From assembly GCA_017547065.1 (NCBI GenBank), contig JAFYRC010000322.1, forward strand, positions 1-16,209: a DNA stretch of 16,209 nt, written 5' to 3'. Source of the DNA: Tidjanibacter sp. GTDB lineage: Bacteria; Bacteroidota; Bacteroidia; Bacteroidales; Rikenellaceae. Positions 8,103-15,569 of the stretch are shown here, one piece after another (within the stretch, counting starts at the first letter, position 1; each line of letters begins with the position of its first letter). Under the pieces are notes generated by a model, which saw only the letters and a list, made by a program, of their open reading frames with translations, did no database searches and was not told the origin of the DNA. The position numbers were made by a program, and so were the translations under genes.

Positions 8103-9488
8103 TTATTTGAATTGCACGTTCTTGATGTTCTCCACCCTACGGAAATCGGCCTCCTCAAACGAGGTGACCTTCTTACCATTGTAGTAGACATTGTTAAAGG
8201 TGATGTTCTCAAAGCCGTTCTCCTCATCGTAGCCCCACATCTCCGAGCCCTCGGGGGCGTCGTGGTAGATGTAGACATTGTTGAAGGTTACGTTCTCAAC
8301 CTTACCGGGGCTCCAAACCACGCCATCGCCAATACCATAGGCGGTTTTGAGAATGGCAAAGTGGAATGCATACTCCTTGGGATCCTCGATGTGGACGTTG
8401 TTGTAGGTCACGTTGCTCACCGTACCGCCCGCGCTCTGGTGGATGGTCACGGCACCCCTGCGCCACACGCCACGGGTACCCGAGTGGATCGAGTAGATGT
8501 CGGTCCAGCTCACATTGCTCACGTTGTTATTCATCTCATAGCCCATCTCGAAGGTGTTACCGGCGTTCACGTTCCAACCGATACAATCGCGGAAGTGTAC
8601 GTTCTTCACCTCTCCGCTCCAGTGCCACTTGTGCGACTTGATCATGAAGGCATCGTCGTGGGCATAGGCGAAGCAGTGGGTGAGGGTTGCATCCTGGCAG
8701 CCCAACATGTCAATACCGCCATTGTCGTGGCCGTGCTCGTTGCTACTGCGGGGAGCCACAATCTTCAAACCCACAATCTCCACATCCTTACACACAAAGA
8801 ATGCGCAGCTCCAACTATCGCGGTTAAGGATAGTCAGGTCGCTCACCTTCACATTGTTGCAGTGATCCACAACAAACTCCATATACTGGCGACCAAAGCC
8901 GGGCTCAAACTTTTTCAAATAGCCACAACCACCGATGGTTACATTCTCAACATTCTCGGCGCGAAGCCTACCATTCACAATGGCACCACCCTCAATCCAG
9001 AGGGTTTCGCCCGAGTTGAGCACGATGTCCTCGTTGTAGACCTTACCTGCCTTGTAGTAGTGCACACCCTCAGCCTTGGGGTTGGGGCGGCGGCCCTCCT
9101 CAAGGGGGTTCACAAAGAGGAACAGGGGGTTCCACTCGTCGCCATTGACCTCCACGCAAATGTTGTCGTAGGGTTTCAGGCGCAGGCGGATGTGGTTACC
9201 CTCCACGGTGTAGTCGTATTTCTTACCCAGGGGGCGCACTGCCACGCTCTCCACCTCGGCGGCCAAGTACTCGATGTCGACCTCAACACCACCCTCCTCG
9301 CAACCAAACGAGGCAACGTGGGGTTGAGCGGTTGGGAACACATAGAGGTCTTTGTTTTTCACCTCCACCTTCCACATTTCGGAGCTCTCCAAGCTCTTGT
9401 CGAACTTGTAAATCTCCACCTTGGGGCCACACGATGTGAACACCAACGCCGAGAGCGCACACATCAGGGTAATAATTCCGTTCTTCAT
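8103..9488 (-). CDS. H2: beta-helix lipoprotein, GH28/GH49-like, first catalytic Asp replaced by Gly
   Basis: A 461-residue paralogue that is collinear with H1 through the core. The signal peptide ends FTSC with Cys20 lipidated, followed by GPKVEIYKF. The N-terminal beta domain shows PHVASFG (56-62), VRPLGKKY and VNGDEWNPLFLFVNPLE (114-130). The helix starts at LWIEGGAIVNG. The motif equivalent to NDGID of H1 is NGGID (256-260), so position 257 is Gly while Asp260 remains; HDD is at 277-279. Also conserved are Lys284, KW (287-288), Asn311, Glu314, RRGAVTIH ending at His350, and Cys210, 228, 233, 272 and 302, all at the same numbers as in H1. If the Asp at 257 is needed, H2 must use Asp260 or Asp279 as base, or act only as a binding protein. 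It is 41 bp downstream of H3, the largest gap inside the array. Confidence 0.83.
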   Translation of the reverse strand: MKNGIITLMCALSALVFTSCGPKVEIYKFDKSLESSEMWKVEVKNKDLYVFPTAQPHVASFGCEEGGVEVDIEYLAAEVESVAVRPLGKKYDYTVEGNHIRLRLKPYDNICVEVNGDEWNPLFLFVNPLEEGRRPNPKAEGVHYYKAGKVYNEDIVLNSGETLWIEGGAIVNGRLRAENVENVTIGGCGYLKKFEPGFGRQYMEFVVDHCNNVKVSDLTILNRDSWSCAFFVCKDVEIVGLKIVAPRSSNEHGHDNGGIDMLGCQDATLTHCFAYAHDDAFMIKSHKWHWSGEVKNVHFRDCIGWNVNAGNTFEMGYEMNNNVSNVSWTDIYSIHSGTRGVWRRGAVTIHQSAGGTVSNVTYNNVHIEDPKEYAFHFAILKTAYGIGDGVVWSPGKVENVTFNNVYIYHDAPEGSEMWGYDEENGFENITFNNVYYNGKKVTSFEEADFRRVENIKNVQFK

Positions 9489-9529
9489 TATACTAATAAT
9501 TAGGTTTATCGTTTATCTCTTCGCTTTCT

Positions 9530-10972
9530 CTATTTGAACTTAACATCTGCCAACGAGATGTAGAACCTGTCGTTGGGCTGGGTAATCTTCTTGCCACAAA
9601 TGTTGAGGTTTTCGAACACAAGGTTCTGCACCATGCTGTCGCCATTGTTGAGGCCATTGATGTGGTGACCTCTTGGGGGCTCTTTGTAGAAGTAGACATT
9701 CTTGAAAGTTACATTCTTAATCACACCGGGGCCCCATTCTACGCCATCGCCAATGCCATACTCGGACTTCAACAACGAAATGTAGATACCATACTCTTTG
9801 GGATCCTCAATATAAACATTCTCATAGTTGATGTTCTCCACCACACCTGCCGTTGCATTGTGGATTGTCACAGCACCACGGCGGTAGGAGTTGGTACTTG
9901 TACCCGAGTGGAGAGCGTAGATGTTGCGGAAGGTAACATTCTCCACACCCTTGTCCAACTCATAGCCAATCTCAAACGAGTTGCCACCACGAACGGTCCA
10001 CGAGATGCAATTCTCGAAGAGGTTATCCTTGGCGTGGGCTGCGTAGTTCCACTTGTGGGCCTTCACGAGGATACCATCGTCATGGGCATAGGCGAAGGAG
10101 TTGATACACTTGGCCCTCTGGCAGCCGAGCAGGTCGATACCACCATTGTCCACACCAACATCGTTGTACTCATTGTAGGGGGCGATAACCTTGAAGTTGT
10201 TGATATCGAGGTCGTTCACCTCCAAGAAGGCACAGCTCCAACCATACATGTTGCACACCGTAACGCCGTCAACCTTCACATTGTTACACTCCCATACCTT
10301 GAACGACCACAGGCTCTGGTTGGCGTCCTTCACATAGAAGTCGTCAATAATACCATAGCCGGCGATGGTGATATTGTCCTTACCCTTCACCTGGAAGGCA
10401 CCCTTAACAATAGCGCCACCCTCGATGTAGAGAGTCTGGCCAGTGGCAAGACCGAATGTGGGCTGGAGGTCATAAATCTGACCTGCGGCATAGTATTTCA
10501 CATTTGGGTCGCTTGCACTTGGTTTGTTAACTTCGAGAGGGTTGGCAAAGAGGAACATGGGCACATTCTCGTCGCCATTGACCTCAATGGTTGCGTGGTC
10601 ACCCTCTGTGAGATAAAGTATAATCTTACCATTCTCAATCTTGTGGGGATAGTTCTTTGCCAAGGGGCGCACTACCACCGATTTGGGCTCTACCTTCAGG
10701 GGTGTAACCTCCACCCTCACAAGGCCATCCGTACCGAACGACACCAACTGAGGTTTGTCATGGTTGGTATTCACGGGGTAGACATAGCAATCGTCGCCCG
10801 CAACGGTCACAGAGTAGTAGGCCGACACGGGAGCGTCGGGTGCATAGGTGTAAACCTGGTGTGCAGTGTTTGCCGATTGTTCCTCATAAACACTCAAATC
10901 CACCTCCTCGGGGCCGCAAGCTACCAATGTGGCAGCCACCATAGCCAATATACCAAATAGGTTACGTTTCAT
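9530..10972 (-). CDS. H3: beta-helix lipoprotein, GH28/GH49-like, intermediate form
   Basis: A 480-residue lipoprotein with signal peptide ending TLVAC (Cys19) and then GPEEVD, whose acidic residues soon after Cys could favour surface display. It shares with H4-H6 an N-terminal insertion around YTYAPDAPVSAYYSV (41-55) and with H4 and H5 NHDKP (70-74), but its CGP start and NGGID core (276-280) are like H2, so it bridges the two subgroups. HDD lies at 297-299 and is followed by GILVKAHKW. Gly277 occupies the first catalytic position and Asp280 is kept. Asn331, Glu334 and RRGAVTIH (364-371) match the conserved helix face. The C-terminus is short and ends DVKFK. Its start is 9 bp after the H4 stop, the tightest junction in the array. 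The expected role is periplasmic- or surface-anchored glycan cleavage or binding; catalytic competence is uncertain. Confidence 0.82.
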   Translation of the reverse strand: MKRNLFGILAMVAATLVACGPEEVDLSVYEEQSANTAHQVYTYAPDAPVSAYYSVTVAGDDCYVYPVNTNHDKPQLVSFGTDGLVRVEVTPLKVEPKSVVVRPLAKNYPHKIENGKIILYLTEGDHATIEVNGDENVPMFLFANPLEVNKPSASDPNVKYYAAGQIYDLQPTFGLATGQTLYIEGGAIVKGAFQVKGKDNITIAGYGIIDDFYVKDANQSLWSFKVWECNNVKVDGVTVCNMYGWSCAFLEVNDLDINNFKVIAPYNEYNDVGVDNGGIDLLGCQRAKCINSFAYAHDDGILVKAHKWNYAAHAKDNLFENCISWTVRGGNSFEIGYELDKGVENVTFRNIYALHSGTSTNSYRRGAVTIHNATAGVVENINYENVYIEDPKEYGIYISLLKSEYGIGDGVEWGPGVIKNVTFKNVYFYKEPPRGHHINGLNNGDSMVQNLVFENLNICGKKITQPNDRFYISLADVKFK

Positions 10973-10981
10973 AGTTTTAGA

Positions 10982-12484
10982 TTATTTGAAGGTTATTTCG
11001 TTTTTCATAATAGGAAGATAGCCTTTGCTGCTATACCTTGGGTCAACCTTGAAGCCGGCCTTCTCGTAGGAGTCAATCTTCACTCCCTCGATGAAGAAGT
11101 TCTCAAACGATACGTTCTTCACGGCGTGATCGACATCAAGGCCGAACATAATCTCGCCATAGGGTGCTTTTTTGTGGACGTACACATTCTTAAAAGTAAT
11201 ATTCTCAATCTTACCGGGGCCCCACTCCACGCCATCGCCGAGCGAATAGCCACAGTCGGGCAACACGGAGATGTAGAGATCAAACTCCTTGGGATCGTCA
11301 ATGTAGATGTTCTCATAGAGAATATTCTTCACCGTACCCGCGGTGGAGTTGTGAATGGTGAACGAGCCGTGGCGGTAGGTGTTGTTCCTCGACTTGGCCG
11401 AGTGGAGCACATAGCAATCACGGAAGGTTACGCCGTCCACGCCCTCGTTTACCTCATAGCCAATCTCGTAGCCGTTGCCACCGCTAACATTGAATGCCTG
11501 GCAGTTCTCAAACAGAAGGTCTTTTGCCTCGCCCTTCCACGACCACTTGTTGGTCTTTACCATATAGGTATCGTCGTGAGCGTAGGAGTAAAAATTCTTA
11601 ACCGTGCAGTGCTGGCAAGCGAAGAAGGCAATACCACCATTCTCCACACCCGACACATGGTCCTCATTGTAGGGGGCGATAACCTTCACATTGTCGAACG
11701 ACACACCCTCCGACATGATGGTTGCACACGAATAGCCCGCCATGTTGGCGATAACGATACCGCTGATGTTGGCGTTGTTACACCTATCCAATCGGAACGC
11801 CCACTTGGAGTTATTGTCGTGCAACACGTGGAAATCGTCCAGGATACCGTGGCCTGCAACAGTGATATTATCTTGGAGGGTCACTTGAAGTGCACCCACC
11901 ATAATGGCACCACCCTCAATGTAGAGCGTCTGACCTGCGCTAATAGAGAACACAGCCTGCTTGTCGTGCAGCTTACCCGCCTCGAGGAATACTACACCCT
12001 CCGCATCGGGCGAGGGTTTGTTGGTTTCGAGCGAGTTGGCAAAGACAATCAGGGGCACATTCTCGTCGCCATTGATCTCCACTGTGGCCTTGTCGCCCTC
12101 GTTGAGGTAGAGCACAATCTTGCCGTCCTCGATCCAGTGGGGATACTCCTTAGCCAAGGGTCGCACTACAACCGTTTCGGGAGTAACCATACAGGGGGTA
12201 ATCTCCACCCTCACAAGGCCGTTGGTACCGAAGGTTGTGATGTGTGGTTTGTCGTGGTTAGTCACCATTGGGAACACATAGCACTCCTCGCCTGCCACGG
12301 TCACATAATAGTAGGGTGAGCGTGGTGCGTTGGGCGCATATTTGTAGTTCTCCACGGTTGTTCCCTTGGTCAACTCTTCATAGGGATTGACGGTAGGCTC
12401 CGGCTCCTCGCCACCATTAGGTGTGGGAGTGCAGGCCATAGCCAACAGGCCAAATAACATCATCAGCGAAAACATCTTTTTCAT
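10982..12484 (-). CDS. H4: beta-helix lipoprotein, GH28/GH49-like, both first-motif Asp residues lost
   Basis: A 500-residue lipoprotein. The signal peptide ends LAMAC (Cys18) and is followed by a flexible, acidic tether TPTPNGGEEPEPT, which would hold the enzyme away from the membrane. The N-terminal domain contains APNAPRSPYYYVTVAG, NHDKPHITTFG (76-86), VRPLAKEYPHWI and VEINGDENVPLIVFAN. The helix begins LYIEGGAIMVG. The first motif is NGGIA (282-286), so both acidic positions seen in H1 are gone, while HDD (303-305), TYMVKTNKW, Asn337, Glu340 and TIH (His378) persist. Either the HDD pair suffices or this is a glycan-binding pseudoenzyme. DNA blocks identical to H5 show a recent duplication. 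The gap to H5 upstream is 12 bp and to H3 downstream 9 bp. Confidence 0.82.
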   Translation of the reverse strand: MKKMFSLMMLFGLLAMACTPTPNGGEEPEPTVNPYEELTKGTTVENYKYAPNAPRSPYYYVTVAGEECYVFPMVTNHDKPHITTFGTNGLVRVEITPCMVTPETVVVRPLAKEYPHWIEDGKIVLYLNEGDKATVEINGDENVPLIVFANSLETNKPSPDAEGVVFLEAGKLHDKQAVFSISAGQTLYIEGGAIMVGALQVTLQDNITVAGHGILDDFHVLHDNNSKWAFRLDRCNNANISGIVIANMAGYSCATIMSEGVSFDNVKVIAPYNEDHVSGVENGGIAFFACQHCTVKNFYSYAHDDTYMVKTNKWSWKGEAKDLLFENCQAFNVSGGNGYEIGYEVNEGVDGVTFRDCYVLHSAKSRNNTYRHGSFTIHNSTAGTVKNILYENIYIDDPKEFDLYISVLPDCGYSLGDGVEWGPGKIENITFKNVYVHKKAPYGEIMFGLDVDHAVKNVSFENFFIEGVKIDSYEKAGFKVDPRYSSKGYLPIMKNEITFK

Positions 12485-12496
12485 TGTGTTATATTC

Positions 12497-13996
12497 TTAC
12501 TTAAAAGTTACTTCACTCTTCTCAACAAGCACTGCCTTGGGGTGAGCTGCGTCCACATGGAAGCCGGCTTCCTCAAAGGAGGTAATCTTCTTACCCTCAA
12601 TATAATACTCCTCAAACGACACATTTTTGACCGTGTGGTCGGCATCGTAGCCAACAATCACGTCGCCGTAGGGGGCTTTCTTGTAGACGTGTACGTTCTT
12701 AAAACTTACGTTCTCAATCTTACCGGGACCCCACTCAATACCGTCGCCAAGGCTATAACCCGTGTCGTGCAGGCACGACAAGTAGAGGCAGAACTCCTTG
12801 GGGTCGTCGATATAGAGGTTCTCATAGTGCACATTCTTCACCGTGCCGGCCGTACCATTGTGGATGGAGAAGGCTGCATGGCGGTAGGTGTATCCCTCTG
12901 TCTTGGACGAGTGGAGCACATAGCAGTCGCGGAACGTTACACCATCCACGCCCTCGTTTACCTCATAGCCAATCTCGAAGGCATTACCACCCTTCGCATT
13001 GAAGGCCTGGCAGTTTTCAAACACAAGGTCTTTGGCCTCGCCCTTCCACGACCACTTGTTGGTCTTGACCATGTAGGTGTCGTCGTGGGCGTAGGAATAC
13101 ATATTACTACACTTCACCCTCTGGCACGCGAAGAAGGCAATACCGCCATTCTCCACACCCGTTGGGTTGTCCTCGTTCCACGAGGCGATAATCTTCACAT
13201 CGTCGAAGACAATGTCGGTGGACATAATCGTTGCGCACGAGTAGCCCGCCATGTTGGCAATAACGACACCGCTCACCTTTGCGCCATTGCACCTATCCAT
13301 TCGGCACGCCCACTTGGAGTTATTCTCGGGCAGAACGTGGAAGTCGTCCATAATACCATAGCCTGCAATGGTGATGTTGTCCTGCTTCACGGGGCGGAAA
13401 CCACCCTTCACAATTGCACCACCCTCGATGTAGAGCGTCTGGCCCGAGGTAACATAGTAGGTGGGCTGCCTATCATAAATCTTACCCGCCTCGCAGTAGA
13501 CCACATTGGGGTCATCCTTGCTGGGCTTGTTGGTTTCCAACGGGTTGACAAAGATGAACAAAGGTGTCTTCTCGTCGCCATTGATCTCCACGGTGGCCTT
13601 ATCGCCCTCCTTCAAGTAGAGCACAATCTTACCGTTCTCAATCCAGTGGGGATACTCCTTTGCCAAGGGACGCACAACAACCGTCTCGGGCGCCACCAGG
13701 TTGGGAATAACCTCCACCCTCACCAGACCGTTGGCACCAAAGGTGGCAACGTGGGGTTTATCGTGGTTGGTCACCATTGGGAACACATAGCAATCCTGGC
13801 CGGCTACACTCACAGAGTAGTAGGCCGAGCGAGGAGCCTCGGGAGCATACTGGTAGTTCTCCACGATGGTATTCTCGGTGAGTTTGTCGTAGGGATTGCC
13901 CTCCTGCTCGCCACCCGTGGGTGGAGTTGCGGGAGTGCAAGCACCACAGTACCAAGCACCAAACAATATTGCTATACCAATGAAAACCTTTTTCAT
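12497..13996 (-). CDS. H5: beta-helix lipoprotein, GH28/GH49-like, closest paralogue of H4
   Basis: A 499-residue lipoprotein. The signal peptide is unusual in having WYCGAC before the predicted lipidated Cys20 (Cys at the -3 position), then a TPATPPTGGEQEGNPYDKL tether. N-terminal domain motifs are NHDKPHVATFGANG, VRPLAKEYPHWIENG and INGDEKTPLFIFVNPLE. The helix starts LYIEGGAIVKG. The first motif is NGGIA (283-287), with HDD at 304-306 followed by TYMVKTNKWSWKGEAKD, identical in H4. Asn338, Glu341 and SIH (His379) are kept. The tail is EEAGFHVDAAHPKAVLVEKS then EVTFK. As in H4, loss of both acids makes a binding role or altered catalysis plausible. Upstream is H6, 22 bp away. Confidence 0.82.
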   Translation of the reverse strand: MKKVFIGIAILFGAWYCGACTPATPPTGGEQEGNPYDKLTENTIVENYQYAPEAPRSAYYSVSVAGQDCYVFPMVTNHDKPHVATFGANGLVRVEVIPNLVAPETVVVRPLAKEYPHWIENGKIVLYLKEGDKATVEINGDEKTPLFIFVNPLETNKPSKDDPNVVYCEAGKIYDRQPTYYVTSGQTLYIEGGAIVKGGFRPVKQDNITIAGYGIMDDFHVLPENNSKWACRMDRCNGAKVSGVVIANMAGYSCATIMSTDIVFDDVKIIASWNEDNPTGVENGGIAFFACQRVKCSNMYSYAHDDTYMVKTNKWSWKGEAKDLVFENCQAFNAKGGNAFEIGYEVNEGVDGVTFRDCYVLHSSKTEGYTYRHAAFSIHNGTAGTVKNVHYENLYIDDPKEFCLYLSCLHDTGYSLGDGIEWGPGKIENVSFKNVHVYKKAPYGDVIVGYDADHTVKNVSFEEYYIEGKKITSFEEAGFHVDAAHPKAVLVEKSEVTFK

Positions 13997-14018
13997 TTTC
14001 TCGTTCTCTCTTTTTTTC

Positions 14019-15545
14019 CTATTTGAAAGTCACCTCACTATCGGGTACGGGATAGGCCACCTTTGTGTGTGCCGGATCGATGCAGATGTTAGCGTCCTTC
14101 GCGGAGGTACACTGCTGACCGTCGATTACAAGGTTCTCAATGGAGATGTTCTTGACGGTGTGGTCTGCATCATAGCCGTAGATAGAGTTGCCATAGGGAG
14201 GCTTGTTGTACATATAGATGTTCTTCATCGTCACTCCGTTGATATTACCGGGAGCCCAGACCTCACCATCGGGAAGGCTATAAGAGGTCTTGATAATCGA
14301 GAAGTAGAAACCAAACTCGTCGGGGTTGTCGATGTAGATATTCTCGTAGCTTACATCGCTAACCGTAGCCTTACCGGAGTTGTGGATAGCCATAGCACCA
14401 TGGCGGAAAGTGTAGCCAATGCTGATGGCCGAGCGGAGCACATAGCAGTTGCGATACCTGATGTTGGAGATGTTGTAGGGCACCTCATAGCCAATCTCGA
14501 AGGCATTACCACCCCACCTGTTCCAAGCCATACAGCCGTCGTAGAGCACATCCTCAACCTCGCCGGTGTAGGACCACTTACCACTCTTTACAACATAGGT
14601 GTCGTCGTGCGAGTAGGAGAAGGTATTGAGGTATTTGATCCTCTTGCCACACATAACGCCCATACCGTCGTTCTCCACACCCGTATTGTTGTAGTCATTC
14701 CAAGCGGCAACAACCTTGTAGTTGTCGAAGGTTACATCCTCGCTCTGCACGGTATAGGTAGTCCAGCCGTGCATATTGGCCAGCAGGATGTCCTTAACGG
14801 TCACGTTCTTACATTTGTACAGCCTCATACCCCAGCACGAAGGATCGTTGGTGGTGTGGTAGTCGTCCATAATACCGTGGCCTGCGATGGTTACGTTCTC
14901 TGCATTCTGGATATAGACTGCACCCAACACAATAGCACCACCCTCAATGTAGATGGTCTGGTTCGAGGTAGCAGTCAGCTTTGGCTGTTTGTCGTGGATC
15001 TTACCTGCCTCGAAGTAGATCACATTGGGGTCGTCCTTGCTGGGTTTGTCGGTCTCGAGCGAGTGAACAAAGAGGAACACGGGGTGCTCCAAGTCACCAT
15101 TAATCACAACGCTTGCCTTGTCGCCCTCGCTGACGTAGACAACCACTTTGCCGTCCTCAATCCAGTGGGGGTACTCCTTCACGCCGGGCAGCACCTCAAC
15201 GGTCTCGGGGTTTACCATCAGGGGGATAATCTCCACCCTCACCATACCATCGGCACCGAAGGTTGCGATGTGGGGAATATCGAGCTTCCTACCATTGGAA
15301 CCCACGCCATCCTTACCAACAGGGAATACGTAGCAGTCCTGGGGTGCACCATTGCCCTGTACGCTCACAGCATAGTATGCCGTACGGGGAGCATTGGGAG
15401 CATATTTGTAGATCTCCACGGTGGTGTTCTTAATCTGCTCATCGTAGGGGTTGGTAGTGGGCTCCTGGCCACCATTATTGGGACTTGGGGTACAAGCTGC
15501 ACACAACAGCCCAAACAACATCGTCAGTGAAAGCATCTTTTTCAT
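14019..15545 (-). CDS. H6: beta-helix lipoprotein, GH28/GH49-like, with insertion and divergent active site
   Basis: A 508-residue lipoprotein, the longest complete member. The signal peptide is almost the same as that of H4 (MKKMLSLTMLFGLLCAAC, Cys18) and is followed by TPSPNNGGQEPTTNP. The N-terminal domain has an insertion around 66-90 (GAPQD and VGKDGVGSNGRKLDI) that replaces NHDK of H4 and H5. The VRPL motif of all other complete members is VLPG here, losing an Arg. The first motif is NDGMG (292-296): Asp293 is present, exactly 21 residues before Asp314 of HDD (313-315), but the Asp at +3 is Gly. The HSA/HSG step becomes RSA at Arg371; Asn347, Glu350 and His388 are kept. It has the GH28-like Asp spacing and may be catalytic with specificity different from H1. 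The gap to H7 is 24 bp. Confidence 0.83.
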   Translation of the reverse strand: MKKMLSLTMLFGLLCAACTPSPNNGGQEPTTNPYDEQIKNTTVEIYKYAPNAPRTAYYAVSVQGNGAPQDCYVFPVGKDGVGSNGRKLDIPHIATFGADGMVRVEIIPLMVNPETVEVLPGVKEYPHWIEDGKVVVYVSEGDKASVVINGDLEHPVFLFVHSLETDKPSKDDPNVIYFEAGKIHDKQPKLTATSNQTIYIEGGAIVLGAVYIQNAENVTIAGHGIMDDYHTTNDPSCWGMRLYKCKNVTVKDILLANMHGWTTYTVQSEDVTFDNYKVVAAWNDYNNTGVENDGMGVMCGKRIKYLNTFSYSHDDTYVVKSGKWSYTGEVEDVLYDGCMAWNRWGGNAFEIGYEVPYNISNIRYRNCYVLRSAISIGYTFRHGAMAIHNSGKATVSDVSYENIYIDNPDEFGFYFSIIKTSYSLPDGEVWAPGNINGVTMKNIYMYNKPPYGNSIYGYDADHTVKNISIENLVIDGQQCTSAKDANICIDPAHTKVAYPVPDSEVTFK

Positions 15546-15569
15546 AGGGTTACGTTCTTACTATTCTGT

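Noticed and set aside
6694..15530. Plus-strand open frames of about 400-540 codons opposite each helix gene
   Set aside because: They recur once per paralogue because the sense genes are paralogous; they are frame shadows. Two of them (12542-14026 and 13896-15530) even overlap each other.
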